From the NCBI GenBank assembly GCA_023269585.1, contig JAHFTC010000028.1, positions 1 to 39,291 on the forward strand: a DNA stretch of 39,291 nucleotides, given 5' to 3'. The notes beneath the pieces are model-generated. The model was given only the letters and a program-made list of their open reading frames with translations. It searched no databases and was not told where the DNA came from. The position numbers and the translations under genes are program-made. Source of the DNA: Opitutaceae bacterium. Its GTDB lineage: Bacteria; Verrucomicrobiota; Verrucomicrobiia; Opitutales; Opitutaceae. Of this stretch, positions 1-7,174 are shown in pieces (positions within the stretch are counted from its first letter, which is position 1; every line of letters begins with the position of its first letter).

Positions 1-22
1 GCGAATTCGTCGACGAATTCGC
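1..22. repeat. Perfect 22-bp palindrome at the window edge
   Basis: Bases 1-22 read identically on both strands and consist of GC, then GAATTC, GTCGAC, GAATTC, then GC, i.e. abutting EcoRI-SalI-EcoRI sites. It could be a natural palindrome, but the layout at the exact first base also resembles a cloning linker or adaptor left on the sequence. Nothing coding was found in bases 1-152. Confidence 0.6.
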
Positions 23-110
23 GCGAGCCCCGGAAGCGAGGCCGAGCTTATCGGCCCGTCCCCGCCCCACTTGACCGCGGCGCGGCACTTTCGCGCCAAC
101 AGGGGTGGGC

Positions 111-138
111 GCTCGTCCCTCGACGCTCGACCCTCGTC
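111..138. repeat. Heptamer array, 4 units of NCTCGNC
   Basis: Four contiguous 7-bp units (GCTCGTC, CCTCGAC, GCTCGAC, CCTCGTC) lie just downstream of the stop codon of the response regulator gene (which ends at 153 on the minus strand). It is one of several short heptamer arrays in this window with unrelated unit sequences. Confidence 0.7.
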
Positions 139-152
139 TACATCAACCCGCC

Positions 153-860
153 TCAGACACCGAGCGCCATGAACAACCGGCCGAGCACCGCAGCGCGTTT
201 GATCAAAACCGGCACGGTCTCGTGCGAGACCCCGGCTTTTTCCCACTCGGCCAACGCGAGCTCCAAGGTATGCAGGCCCAGATCCGCCGCCGTGCGCCGC
301 AACGCGGCGAGCTGCACCAGCGCCGCCTTGCGCTCCTCCTCGGTCTCGATCACCAGGCGCAGGGTCGACTGGATCTCGGCGAAGAAATGCTTCGCCAGCT
401 GCGCCACCCGGTCGCGATCCGTGCTCAGGCGCCGGGTCACCGAAACCGGGTCCTCGAAATGCTTGCGCACCCACTTCGTCGCGAGCGCCTTGCTCACCGC
501 GGCGCGGATACGCAGCGCGTCGTAGGGTTTCGTGAGGAAAGCCGCCGCCCCGAGCTGGGCCGAACTCAGCACCGATTCCCGGTCCGGCGTGGCGCTGCAC
601 AGCACCACCGGCAACGACCCCCAGATCGGATCCGCCCGCAGCCGCCGCACCAGGTCGATGCCGCTGGCCTCGCCGAGCCGCAGGTCGACGATCGCCAGTT
701 CGGGCGCCGCCGTCTCCTCGAGCACCTTCCACCCGTCGTCGGGCGAGGCGGCTTCCCACACCGTGTGGGAATCGCGTTCCAGCAGAACCCGCAGGAGGTG
801 TCGCGCTGCAGCGTCGTCTTCGATGAGGAGTATTCCGGCCACGGCGCGCAGTGTGCGCAT
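153..860 (-). CDS. Response regulator with C-terminal degenerate Hpt-like helical domain
   Basis: A 235-residue protein. Residues about 8-125 form a CheY-like receiver: acidic pocket E14-D15-D16, phospho-acceptor Asp59 in LAIVDLRL, the Ser of VVLCSAT, and the conserved Lys in LTKPYD. The remaining ~110 residues are helical with no DNA-binding motif. The segment AALRRTAADLG resembles the core of an Hpt domain (usually HxLKGxAxxLG), but the phosphorylatable His is absent, so it is either a pseudo-Hpt or an unrelated helical output domain. The start was chosen at the ATG immediately before the receiver (RTLRAVAGILLIEDD); the reading frame extends 35 codons further upstream through low-complexity repeat DNA and that part is unlikely to be translated. 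Single-gene unit; a cognate kinase is not visible. Receiver assignment is firm, the output function is unknown. Confidence 0.9.
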   Translation of the reverse strand: MRTLRAVAGILLIEDDAAARHLLRVLLERDSHTVWEAASPDDGWKVLEETAAPELAIVDLRLGEASGIDLVRRLRADPIWGSLPVVLCSATPDRESVLSSAQLGAAAFLTKPYDALRIRAAVSKALATKWVRKHFEDPVSVTRRLSTDRDRVAQLAKHFFAEIQSTLRLVIETEEERKAALVQLAALRRTAADLGLHTLELALAEWEKAGVSHETVPVLIKRAAVLGRLFMALGV

Positions 861-931
861 CCCCGGCGGCGACGCCAGCGCTTTTCGGAAATGTCCGGTT
901 TTCCCCCTACCGCTTCGCTCCCGAGCCCGAG

Positions 932-966
932 GGTCGGGGCTCAGAGTCCAGGGTTCAGGGTTCACA
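932..966. repeat. Heptamer array, about 5 units of GNTCAGG type
   Basis: Units GGTCGGG, GCTCAGA, GTCCAGG, GTTCAGG, GTTCACA follow one another at exactly 7-bp spacing between the response regulator and the next minus-strand gene. Together with flanking bases this fills the 161-bp intergenic gap 861-1021, in which no other feature was seen. Confidence 0.65.
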
Positions 967-1021
967 CTGTCCCTGCGGCTCTCCGTGCGCGTTCCTCCCG
1001 GATCTCCGCCGCAGCCACGAT

Positions 1022-1612
1022 TCAGCGGCCCGGCGGCGCGGATGCGAGCTGTCCCTCGGCGGTGAACGTCATCACACCAACCTCCGGGAGCCCCAATTGG
1101 AACGTCCCGGTCTTCGTCAGCCGCTCCGGCACCGGCGCGTAGCCCTTCGCGATCCGTAGCACAAACGGACTCAGCGGCTCGCCGACGTTTCCCGTCGCCG
1201 GATCGTAGACGAAGGCGACCGACTCAAGCCGGTACTCAATCAGGTACTGCTGCGCCGCCGAAGCGATCCATCGTGCATCGTTGCGCATGGTGCCAGCCGG
1301 AGTCGCAGGCCGAACCTTTGAAATTCTCGGCGTCCCAAAAACCGCGAGCACTGCCAGCACGATGGCACCTGATGCATGCGGAATACCCCGCACTTTTCCG
1401 CGCGAAAACCCGACCTGCATCAGCGCGATAGCTCCGCACCCAACAGCACTAAGGCTCAGAGCGGCAATTGGCCTTAGTTCATAGAAGCCCACACAGACCG
1501 GCAGGATCGCCACCGACAGAATCCCTAGCACAAAACCCGCCACCGCCAGCCGCGACAGCCGCGGTTTCACCTGCTTCGCTCCGCCATCTGCATCCGGCTT
1601 ATCAGCCTCCAT
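1022..1612 (-). CDS. Small membrane protein of unknown function, DUF4190-like N-terminus
   Basis: A 196-residue protein. After a charged N-terminus (MEADKPDADGG) come two to three membrane segments between about residues 20 and 85 (RLAVAGFVLGILSVAILPV, IAALSLSAVGCGAIALMQV, GAIVLAVLAVFG), in the small-residue-rich style of DUF4190 proteins. The C-terminal ~100 residues are soluble; NDARWIASAAQQYLIEY resembles the globular part of some pilin-like or competence proteins, but no prepilin cleavage motif is present. The ATG at 1612 was chosen because upstream codons fall into repeat DNA (see 1680-1714). It lies 107 bp downstream of xseA in the same orientation and could be cotranscribed. No function can be assigned. 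Confidence 0.7.
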   Translation of the reverse strand: MEADKPDADGGAKQVKPRLSRLAVAGFVLGILSVAILPVCVGFYELRPIAALSLSAVGCGAIALMQVGFSRGKVRGIPHASGAIVLAVLAVFGTPRISKVRPATPAGTMRNDARWIASAAQQYLIEYRLESVAFVYDPATGNVGEPLSPFVLRIAKGYAPVPERLTKTGTFQLGLPEVGVMTFTAEGQLASAPPGR

Positions 1613-1679
1613 GCCGCCAGCCCACCCGCGCCTCCGCTCTTTGGCGACGCGAATCCCGCAGCCCGCTCCGCCTTCCGCC

Positions 1680-1714
1680 AATCGCAAATCGGCAATCCAA
1701 AATCGAAAATCCGC
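1680..1714. repeat. Heptamer array, 5 units of AATCNNN
   Basis: AATCGCA, AATCGGC, AATCCAA, AATCGAA, AATCCGC in perfect 7-bp register, ending six bases before the xseA stop. This is an AT-rich island in very GC-rich DNA, unlike the base composition of the genes on either side. It lies in the xseA to membrane-protein gap on the transcribed strand. Confidence 0.75.
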
Positions 1715-1719
1715 ACGCA

Positions 1720-3174
1720 CTACTCCGCGCGGGCGGGCGCCTCGCCGTCGGCAAACTGCACCGCGAGCTTCTGCCCGGGCATCACCCCGGCGCGGCGCAC
1801 CACCGGCTGACCGGCTTCGTCGCGCACGATCGCAAAACCGCGGTTGAGCACCGAGACCGGGCTCGCCGCCTGCAGGCGCTTCCACAGGCCGAGCAGCGTC
1901 TGCGACTCGAACCGCACCCGCGTCTCCGGCGAAGCGTGGTCCAGCCGCGCGCGCGCCGCCACCAGTTGTTCGCGACGTTGCCCCACCGACTGCCGCAGCG
2001 CCGCCCCGAGCCGGTTGCCGAGGTCGTCGAGCCGCAGCCAGGCCTGCTCGACCTGTGCCGATGGCGAGAGCAGCCGCAGGTGGTTGCGCGCCGCCTCGAG
2101 TCGGTCGGCGGCGCGTTCCAGTGTGTCCGTCGCCAGTTCGTCGAGTCGCCGGGCCGCCTGCGCCGCGCGACCGGCGCCGTCGAGAAAGTCGCTGGAGATC
2201 AGCTCCGCCGCGGCACTGGGGGTCTCGGCCCGGGCGTCGGCCGCGAAGTCGCAGAGCGTGAAGTCGATCTCGTGCCCCACGGCCGAGATGATCGGAATCC
2301 CGCACGCTGCCACGGCGCGCACGAGCGGCTCCTCGTTGAACGCCCACAGGTCCTCCAAGCTCCCGCCGCCACGCCCGATCACGAGAAGATCGAAGGGAGG
2401 CAAGAGGCGAGAGGCGAGAGGCGAGAGCCCTGACGCCTCGGGCAGTACGGCCTCCACCAACCCTAGATCGAGCTCGGCAGCCGGCACCGCCTTCTTGCTC
2501 CGACACTTCCTCTGGCCTCTGACCTCTGGCCTCTCGCCTTCCTCCGCCGCCCTCTGGCCTCTCGCCTCTGGCCTCTCGCCTACGCCCTGCGCGAGCTCCA
2601 GCATCGCGACCATCTCCGCCGCGGCACCCTCGCCCTGTACTTTCGTGGGCAGCACGACCAGATGGCCGCGCCAGCCGCGGCGCTCGAGGATGCGGATGAA
2701 ATCCTGCACCGCCGCGCCCGTCGGCGAGGTGATAAAACCGATCGTGCGCGGCATCGCCGGCAGCGGCACCTTGTTCTCCGCGGCGAAAAGCCCCTCCGCG
2801 GCCAGGCGCTGCTTCAGCCGCTCGAACTCCGCCTGCAGCCGCCCCGCGCCGTCCTCGACGACCGCGCGCACGATCAGCTGCACGCGCCCCTGCGCCTCGT
2901 ACACGGTCACCTGGCCGTAGGCGAGAATCTGCTGGCCGTCGCGCAGCGGCACGCGCGAGCGCGCCACATCCCCGCGAAACATCACCGCCGCGAGCTGCGC
3001 GCGCTCGTCCTTCAGTGTGAAGTAGCAGTGGCCGCTCGCCTGTGCCCGGAGATTGGACACCTCGCCGCGCACCCACAGCACCGGCAGCGCGGCCTCGAGC
3101 TGCGCCTTGATCCGCGCGGTCAGCTCCCCCACGGAGAGCGCCGCCGCGCCCGGGTTGTCAGACGGCGCCGGCAT
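1720..3174 (-). CDS. xseA: Exodeoxyribonuclease VII large subunit
   Basis: A 484-residue protein. XseA associates with several XseB subunits to degrade single-stranded DNA in the cytoplasm (established for the family). Evidence: N-terminal OB-fold (residues ~10-110) with LPVLWVRGEVSNLRAQASGH and CYFTLKDERAQL; central catalytic domain with RTIGFITSPTGAAVQDF and GRGGGSLEDLWAFNEE (residues ~263-280) and AVGHEIDFTLCDFAADARAETPSAAAEL; long C-terminal coiled-coil region; C-terminal LNRGFAIVRDEAGQPV. It is longer than usual because of about 60 extra residues (~198-260) before GRGGGS, rich in G, E, R, P and L and encoded by heptamer repeats (2398-2425 and 2510-2579). The start overlaps the upstream VTT-protein stop by 17 bp, suggesting coupled translation. 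xseB is not in the window. Confidence 0.97.
   Translation of the reverse strand: MPAPSDNPGAAALSVGELTARIKAQLEAALPVLWVRGEVSNLRAQASGHCYFTLKDERAQLAAVMFRGDVARSRVPLRDGQQILAYGQVTVYEAQGRVQLIVRAVVEDGAGRLQAEFERLKQRLAAEGLFAAENKVPLPAMPRTIGFITSPTGAAVQDFIRILERRGWRGHLVVLPTKVQGEGAAAEMVAMLELAQGVGERPEARGQRAAEEGERPEVRGQRKCRSKKAVPAAELDLGLVEAVLPEASGLSPLASRLLPPFDLLVIGRGGGSLEDLWAFNEEPLVRAVAACGIPIISAVGHEIDFTLCDFAADARAETPSAAAELISSDFLDGAGRAAQAARRLDELATDTLERAADRLEAARNHLRLLSPSAQVEQAWLRLDDLGNRLGAALRQSVGQRREQLVAARARLDHASPETRVRFESQTLLGLWKRLQAASPVSVLNRGFAIVRDEAGQPVVRRAGVMPGQKLAVQFADGEAPARAE
2398..2425. repeat. Heptamer array, 4 units of AGGCRAG, inside xseA
   Basis: AGGCAAG then three AGGCGAG units. Read on the other strand this is a rotation of the CTCTCGC unit used in the array at 2510-2579, so the two arrays are inverted copies of one family flanking an 84-bp spacer. 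It encodes part of the SGLSPLASRLLPP stretch of XseA. Confidence 0.8.
2510..2579. repeat. Heptamer array, 10 slots of CTCTSGC, inside xseA
   Basis: CTCTGGC, CTCTGAC, CTCTGGC, CTCTCGC, two diverged slots, then CTCTGGC, CTCTCGC, CTCTGGC, CTCTCGC, all in 7-bp register. It encodes the GERPEARGQR and GERPEVRGQR-like segments of XseA. The same heptamer family recurs at 27982-28016, directly upstream of another gene. Confidence 0.85.
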
Positions 3175-3835
3175 CGCGCTGGGCGAGACGTTTGCGGACC
3201 AGTTGCACGGCCGCGATGGCGAACACGAGCACCATCAGCCCGAGCAGCGCCAGGCCGCCCTTGCCACTCATCAACGCCTTGCCGAAGACAATGTAGGCCG
3301 AACCCATCAGCCCCTGCACCGCGATCGAGACCCACAGGTACGTGCGAAACCGCACTCCCGACAGCGCCAGCAGGTAGCTCTGCATGCACAACGGCGGCCC
3401 GGGCGTCACCCGCACAAGCACGGCCACCGTGGTCTCGTTCTCCGGCTTCACCTGCGGCACGCGATACTTCGCCTGCGCCAGCAGCCACTCGACCACCGGC
3501 CGGAACGCGCGTTGCGCCAGCCAGAAGGAAAGCGCAAACTGCACGCTGTTGGCCACCAGCGCCGCGGCCAGCACCCCGGGCATCGTCATCTGCCCGGCGA
3601 ACGCCTCGCCGGCGGTCAAATAGAACGGCGAGATCGGGAAACCGACGGCCGGGAGCACCGCCATCGAACCGAAAAACGCCCACGGTCCGGCCTCGCGCAC
3701 GAGTGCAAACACCTGGTCGATCAGTCCGCGCACGTCGACCCCGCGCAGCACAAGCACCGCCACCACGATCACAGCGATGGCCACCAGACCGAGCTTCACC
3801 AACAACCCCACGGGCACTTTGGCCGGAGACGACAT
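3158..3835 (-). CDS. DedA/TVP38-type VTT-domain membrane protein
   Basis: A 225-residue integral membrane protein with about six hydrophobic segments. The VTT (SNARE-associated/DedA) domain is recognised from GFPISPFYLTAGEAFAG near residue 65-80 and the signature VRVTPGPPLCMQSYLLALSGV, which has the conserved R-x-x-P and GV elements of re-entrant loops. Relatives act in the inner membrane and are linked to lipid translocation; the substrate here is unknown. The ATG at 3835 was taken; an in-frame TTG 12 codons upstream is possible but would add only a glycine-rich leader. The 3' end overlaps the xseA start by 17 bp, so both are probably one transcript from the divergent intergenic region 3836-4084. 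Confidence 0.85.
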   Translation of the reverse strand: MSSPAKVPVGLLVKLGLVAIAVIVVAVLVLRGVDVRGLIDQVFALVREAGPWAFFGSMAVLPAVGFPISPFYLTAGEAFAGQMTMPGVLAAALVANSVQFALSFWLAQRAFRPVVEWLLAQAKYRVPQVKPENETTVAVLVRVTPGPPLCMQSYLLALSGVRFRTYLWVSIAVQGLMGSAYIVFGKALMSGKGGLALLGLMVLVFAIAAVQLVRKRLAQRDAGAV

Positions 3836-3946
3836 GCCCGCCAGTTCGCCGCCGCCCACACCCACCGTCAACGCGCTTTCTGGCCCGCTCCTGCTCCGCC
3901 GTGTTCGCCACTCCGCTTACGGTTCCGTGCCGTGGCGAACCGCACC

Positions 3947-4030
3947 GTCCACAGTCCACAGTCCACGGTCCACCGTCCACGGTCCACAGTCCACGGTCCA
4001 CAGTCCACAGTCCACCGTCCACGGTCCACA
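3947..4030. repeat. Heptamer array, 12 perfect-register units of GTCCACN
   Basis: Twelve consecutive 7-bp units all read GTCCAC followed by A, G or C (order A A G C G A G A A C G A); T is never used. It occupies the centre of the divergent gap between the VTT-protein gene and the kinase-RapZ gene, where promoters for both would be expected, and ends 54 bp before the ATG of the latter. It has no spacers, so it is not a CRISPR array. Confidence 0.95.
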
Positions 4031-4084
4031 GTCTTTCCTCTTCCCACCAACCACGCCGCGCGCCACCCTCTGCGGCCCCGTCGC

Positions 4085-5521
4085 ATGCATCCCCGCCTCT
4101 CCGAACTCTTCGCCGCACGTTTCGGCCACGCCCCCGCCTCCGTCGATGAGCTCCGCGCCCACGGCTCCGACCGCAAGCTCTACCGCCTGCACGATGCCGC
4201 CGGCCACACCGCCATCGGCGTCGAGAATCCCGACCTCGGCGAGAACGCCGCCTTCATCAGCTTCTCCCGCCACTTCCGCTCCCAACGCCTGCCCGTGCCC
4301 GAGATCTACGCCGACGACCGCACCCACGGCGTATACCTCGAGGAGGATCTCGGCGACACCACCCTCTTCGAATTCCTCCAGCGCGAGCGGGGCTCGTCCG
4401 CCGACGTCCCGCCCGCCGTCGCCGCCGTCTACGAGGAGGCCGTGCGGCTGCTCCCCGTGCTCCAGACCAAGGCCGCGCGCGGCCTCGACTACAGCCTGTG
4501 CTACCCGCGCAGCGCCTTCGACCGGCGCTCGATGTTGTGGGATCTCAACTACTTCAAATACTATTTCCTGAAGCTCGCGCAGATCCCCTTCCACGAACAA
4601 CAGCTCGAGAACGACTTCGACACCCTCTGCACCTTCCTGCTCGAGGCTGGACAGTCGCAGTTCCTCTACCGCGATTTCCAGTCGCGCAACATCATGGTGC
4701 GCGACGGCAAACCGTGGTTCATCGACTACCAGGGCGGCCGCCGCGGCGCGCTCCACTACGACCTCGCCTCGCTCCTGCTCGACGCCAAGGCCAACCTCCC
4801 GTTCGCCTTCCGCGACCACCTCAAGAAGACCTACCTCGCCGCCGCCGCGCCGCTCGCCGCGATCGACCACACGCGCTTTGAGGAGTTCTTCCGCGGCTTC
4901 TCGCTCATCCGGCTGCTCCAAGCCATGGGCGCCTACGGTTTCCGCGGCTTCTACGAGCGCAAGGCCCACTTCCTCCAGAGCGTCCCGTACGCGATCCGCA
5001 ACCTCGAGCACCTGCTCCAGCAGGGCGAGCTGCCGGTCGCCCTGCCCGCGCTCTCCGCCGCGCTCCAGCAGATCGTGCGCTCCACCCGGCTGCGCGAAAT
5101 CGCCCCGGTGCCGCTTACGCTCACCGTCGGCCTCGAGAGCTTCTCCTACAAGGGCGGCTACCCGCACGACGACTCCGGCCACGGCGGCGGCTTCGTCTTC
5201 GACTGCCGCTCGCTCCCGAATCCCGGTCGCGAGGCGCAGTTCGCCCCGCTCACGGGCCTCGACGCCCCCGTCGCCGACTGGCTCCGCGGCCATGACGAGG
5301 TCGGCCGCTTCGTCACGCAGGTGCTTTTGCTCCTCGAGCCGGCGCTCGCGGCGTACCAGAAACGCAACTTCACCCGCCTGTCCGTCGCCTTCGGCTGCAC
5401 CGGCGGGCGCCACCGCAGCGTCTATTGCGCCGAGGAGCTCGCCCGCCAGCTGCGCGCCCGGGGCGGCGTCGCCGTGGAGCTGCGCCACCGCGAGCGGGCC
5501 GGCTGGGCGATTAAAACGTGA
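4085..5521 (+). CDS. AmgK-like sugar kinase fused to a RapZ C-terminal domain
   Basis: A 478-residue protein with two domains. Residues ~1-320 are an aminoglycoside-phosphotransferase-fold kinase: LEEDLGDTTLFEFL, catalytic loop YRDFQSRNIM (~194-203, D and N of the usual HxDxxxxN present) and metal-binding FIDYQGG (~212). AmgK of this fold phosphorylates the anomeric position of N-acetylmuramate/N-acetylglucosamine in peptidoglycan recycling. Residues ~340-470 match the C-terminal half of RapZ (LESFSYKGG, FDCRSLPNPGR, GCTGGRHRSVY), the part that in E. coli RapZ binds glucosamine-6-phosphate. The N-terminal P-loop ATPase half of RapZ is missing. A MurU-like gene follows after 58 bp, supporting cell-wall sugar salvage. 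Inference: the RapZ domain may sense or bind amino sugar and control the kinase. The start is the ATG after the GTCCACN array; the frame extends much further upstream only as repeat and antisense sequence. Confidence 0.88.
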   Translation: MHPRLSELFAARFGHAPASVDELRAHGSDRKLYRLHDAAGHTAIGVENPDLGENAAFISFSRHFRSQRLPVPEIYADDRTHGVYLEEDLGDTTLFEFLQRERGSSADVPPAVAAVYEEAVRLLPVLQTKAARGLDYSLCYPRSAFDRRSMLWDLNYFKYYFLKLAQIPFHEQQLENDFDTLCTFLLEAGQSQFLYRDFQSRNIMVRDGKPWFIDYQGGRRGALHYDLASLLLDAKANLPFAFRDHLKKTYLAAAAPLAAIDHTRFEEFFRGFSLIRLLQAMGAYGFRGFYERKAHFLQSVPYAIRNLEHLLQQGELPVALPALSAALQQIVRSTRLREIAPVPLTLTVGLESFSYKGGYPHDDSGHGGGFVFDCRSLPNPGREAQFAPLTGLDAPVADWLRGHDEVGRFVTQVLLLLEPALAAYQKRNFTRLSVAFGCTGGRHRSVYCAEELARQLRARGGVAVELRHRERAGWAIKT

Positions 5522-5579
5522 AAAGGGCCGCCCGGCTCGCCTCGCCGCCCCCTCTCGGATACATCGGCCGGGTTCACCC

Positions 5580-6284
5580 ATGAAAGCGATGGTCTTCGCC
5601 GCCGGCCGCGGCACCCGCCTCAAACCGCTCACCGACACCCGCCCGAAGGCGCTGGTCGAGGTCGGCGGGGTCGCGCTCCTCGAGCACACGTTGCGCCGCC
5701 TCGTCGCCGCCGGGGTGCACGAGGTCATCATCAATCTGCACCATCTCGGCGCCCAGATCCCGGCGTTCCTCGAGCGGCACGGCCGGTTCGGCCTGCGCCG
5801 GGTCGAATACTCGCCCGAGCCCGAGCTGCTCGACACCGGCGGCGGCCTGAAGGAGGCCGCCTGGTTCTTCGACGACGGCCGCCCCTTCCTCGTCCACAAC
5901 GTCGATGTCCTCAGCGACATCGACCTGCGCTCCCTCGCCGCCGAACACCAGCGCACCGGCGCCCTCGCCACCTTGGCCGCCCTGCCGCGCCCCACCGCAC
6001 GCCCCCTGTTCTTCGACGCCGCGAACCGCCTCGTCGGTCGCCGATCGGCAACTACGGGCGACACCTTCGTCCGCGCGCCGCAGGGCGAGGCCGCGCCCCT
6101 CGGCTTCTGCGGCATCCAGATGATTTCGCCCGCCCTCTTCCCGAAGCTGACCGAGTCCGGCGTCTTCCCGATCGTCGCCTGCTACCTGCGCCTCGCCGCG
6201 GCCGGGGAGACGATCAACGCCTTCCGCGCCGATGGGGCGCGCTGGCGCGACTGCGGTCGCCCCGAGGATCTGCGCCCGCTCTGA
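5580..6284 (+). CDS. MurU-like sugar-1-phosphate nucleotidyltransferase
   Basis: A 234-residue nucleotidyltransferase of the GT-A-like NTP_transferase family. The N-terminal signature AAGRGTRLKPLTDTRPKAL and the metal-site region HNVDVLSDIDL are intact, as are the sugar-binding GGGLKEA and the late GFCGIQMISP. Size and motifs match MurU, which uses UTP to convert N-acetylmuramate-1-phosphate to UDP-MurNAc. It lies 58 bp downstream of the AmgK-like kinase, the same order as the AmgK-MurU recycling pair of Pseudomonas, which is the main reason for the specific call. By sequence alone it could also be a mannose-1-phosphate or glucose-1-phosphate transferase. Confidence 0.85.
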   Translation: MKAMVFAAGRGTRLKPLTDTRPKALVEVGGVALLEHTLRRLVAAGVHEVIINLHHLGAQIPAFLERHGRFGLRRVEYSPEPELLDTGGGLKEAAWFFDDGRPFLVHNVDVLSDIDLRSLAAEHQRTGALATLAALPRPTARPLFFDAANRLVGRRSATTGDTFVRAPQGEAAPLGFCGIQMISPALFPKLTESGVFPIVACYLRLAAAGETINAFRADGARWRDCGRPEDLRPL

Positions 6285-6681
6285 GCCCACGATCCCTTCG
6301 AACCGCGAATCGGCGCGGATCCACGCGCCTGACCGTCCCGGTCAGTGGCGACGTGAACCTGTGGTGACGGTGCGCCCGCGCTTGCCGCTGAACGCATCTT
6401 CCTGCCGTCGCGTCCATGGGCGTCGATTGGCGGTCTCGTCGGCGTGATGGCCGAGCCCGGCAGCTCGCGCGGTGGCGCCTTCGACCCGGCTCCCGGGAAG
6501 CCCCGTAACCGGTAGAACGCCTCAAAAACGCGACGCTTTCCGGTCGCCACCCCGCCGTGGTCCGCTGAGGCCCATCCCCCAGCGGGAAGCCGGCCCTTCA
6601 CCTGATTTCCGAACCGGGTCGGTTACTCTAGTGGCGAACAGCGAGCTCCCTCCGGCAGCCCGCTCCCACGATCACACCACG
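6285..6681. other. 397-bp intergenic region upstream of the pilin-like operon
   Basis: No gene was found. It contains a short hairpin at about 6329-6345 (arms CTGACCG/CGGTCAG, loop TCC) 45 bp after the MurU-like stop, without a T-run, and a weak period-10 pattern with CGCGAATC/CGCGGATC at about 6306-6332. The 3' half is GC-rich with several inverted repeats and could be the leader of the pilin-like operon. No convincing -35/-10 pair was seen. Confidence 0.4.
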
Positions 6682-7152
6682 ATGTTTCGCCACCACCGCC
6701 GCTCCCACCACCAACGCACCCAGTCTGGCATGACCCTGCTTGAGGTCATGATCGCGATGTCGATCCTTCTGGTGATCTTCGGCGCCGCTCTGTCTTCGGT
6801 CGTCAACGTCGCCGCCACGGTCGCCGCCGCGAAGAACCGCACCCGCGCTGTGGCCGTCCTCAACCAACGCATGGAGGAGATGCGCGCCCTGACCTTCGCC
6901 AACCTGAGCCAAAAACTCGGCGCCTCGACCTTCACCGTCGGCACCGAGACCCACGCGGACTTCACCGGCACCAGCGCCCGGGCGTTCACCTGGACCCGCT
7001 CCGTCGACACCGCCGCACCCGATGCCTCGAGCGACCTGCTCAAGGTCGTGGTCACCGTCACCTGGTCCCAGGCCAACCGCACCCGCTCCATCAGCGCCTA
7101 TTCCTATTTCGCGAAAAACGGCATCCTCGTCGCCGACTCCACCGCCTCCTGA
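6682..7152 (+). CDS. Type IV pilin/pseudopilin-like protein (GspI/PilV type)
   Basis: A 156-residue protein with a class III signal: a basic leader ending in SG16, followed by MTLLEVMIAMSILLVIFGAAL, with Glu at +5 of the mature protein as required by prepilin peptidase. The hydrophobic helix is followed by a short soluble domain with LNQRMEEMRALTF, as in GspI/PilV minor pilins. It should be inserted in the inner membrane and assembled by a type II secretion or type IV pilus machine. First of three genes spaced by 22 and 7 bp, forming an operon of minor pilin-like subunits; the assembly ATPase, secretin and peptidase must be elsewhere. Confidence 0.85.
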   Translation: MFRHHRRSHHQRTQSGMTLLEVMIAMSILLVIFGAALSSVVNVAATVAAAKNRTRAVAVLNQRMEEMRALTFANLSQKLGASTFTVGTETHADFTGTSARAFTWTRSVDTAAPDASSDLLKVVVTVTWSQANRTRSISAYSYFAKNGILVADSTAS

Positions 7153-7174
7153 TCCCGCCGCCGCCATTCCCCCC

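Noticed and set aside
1613-3076. N-terminal extension of the small membrane protein into the xseA region
   Set aside because: The extension is out of frame with XseA and made of Arg/Gly/Ala runs; the real start is the ATG at 1612.
3947-4030. CRISPR array
   Set aside because: Direct 7-bp units with no spacers and no cas genes; this is a simple short tandem repeat.
6440-6600. Possible c-di-GMP (GEMM) riboswitch upstream of the pilin-like genes
   Set aside because: GC-rich paired segments are present, but the conserved GEMM loop and tetraloop-receptor bases could not be matched on either strand.
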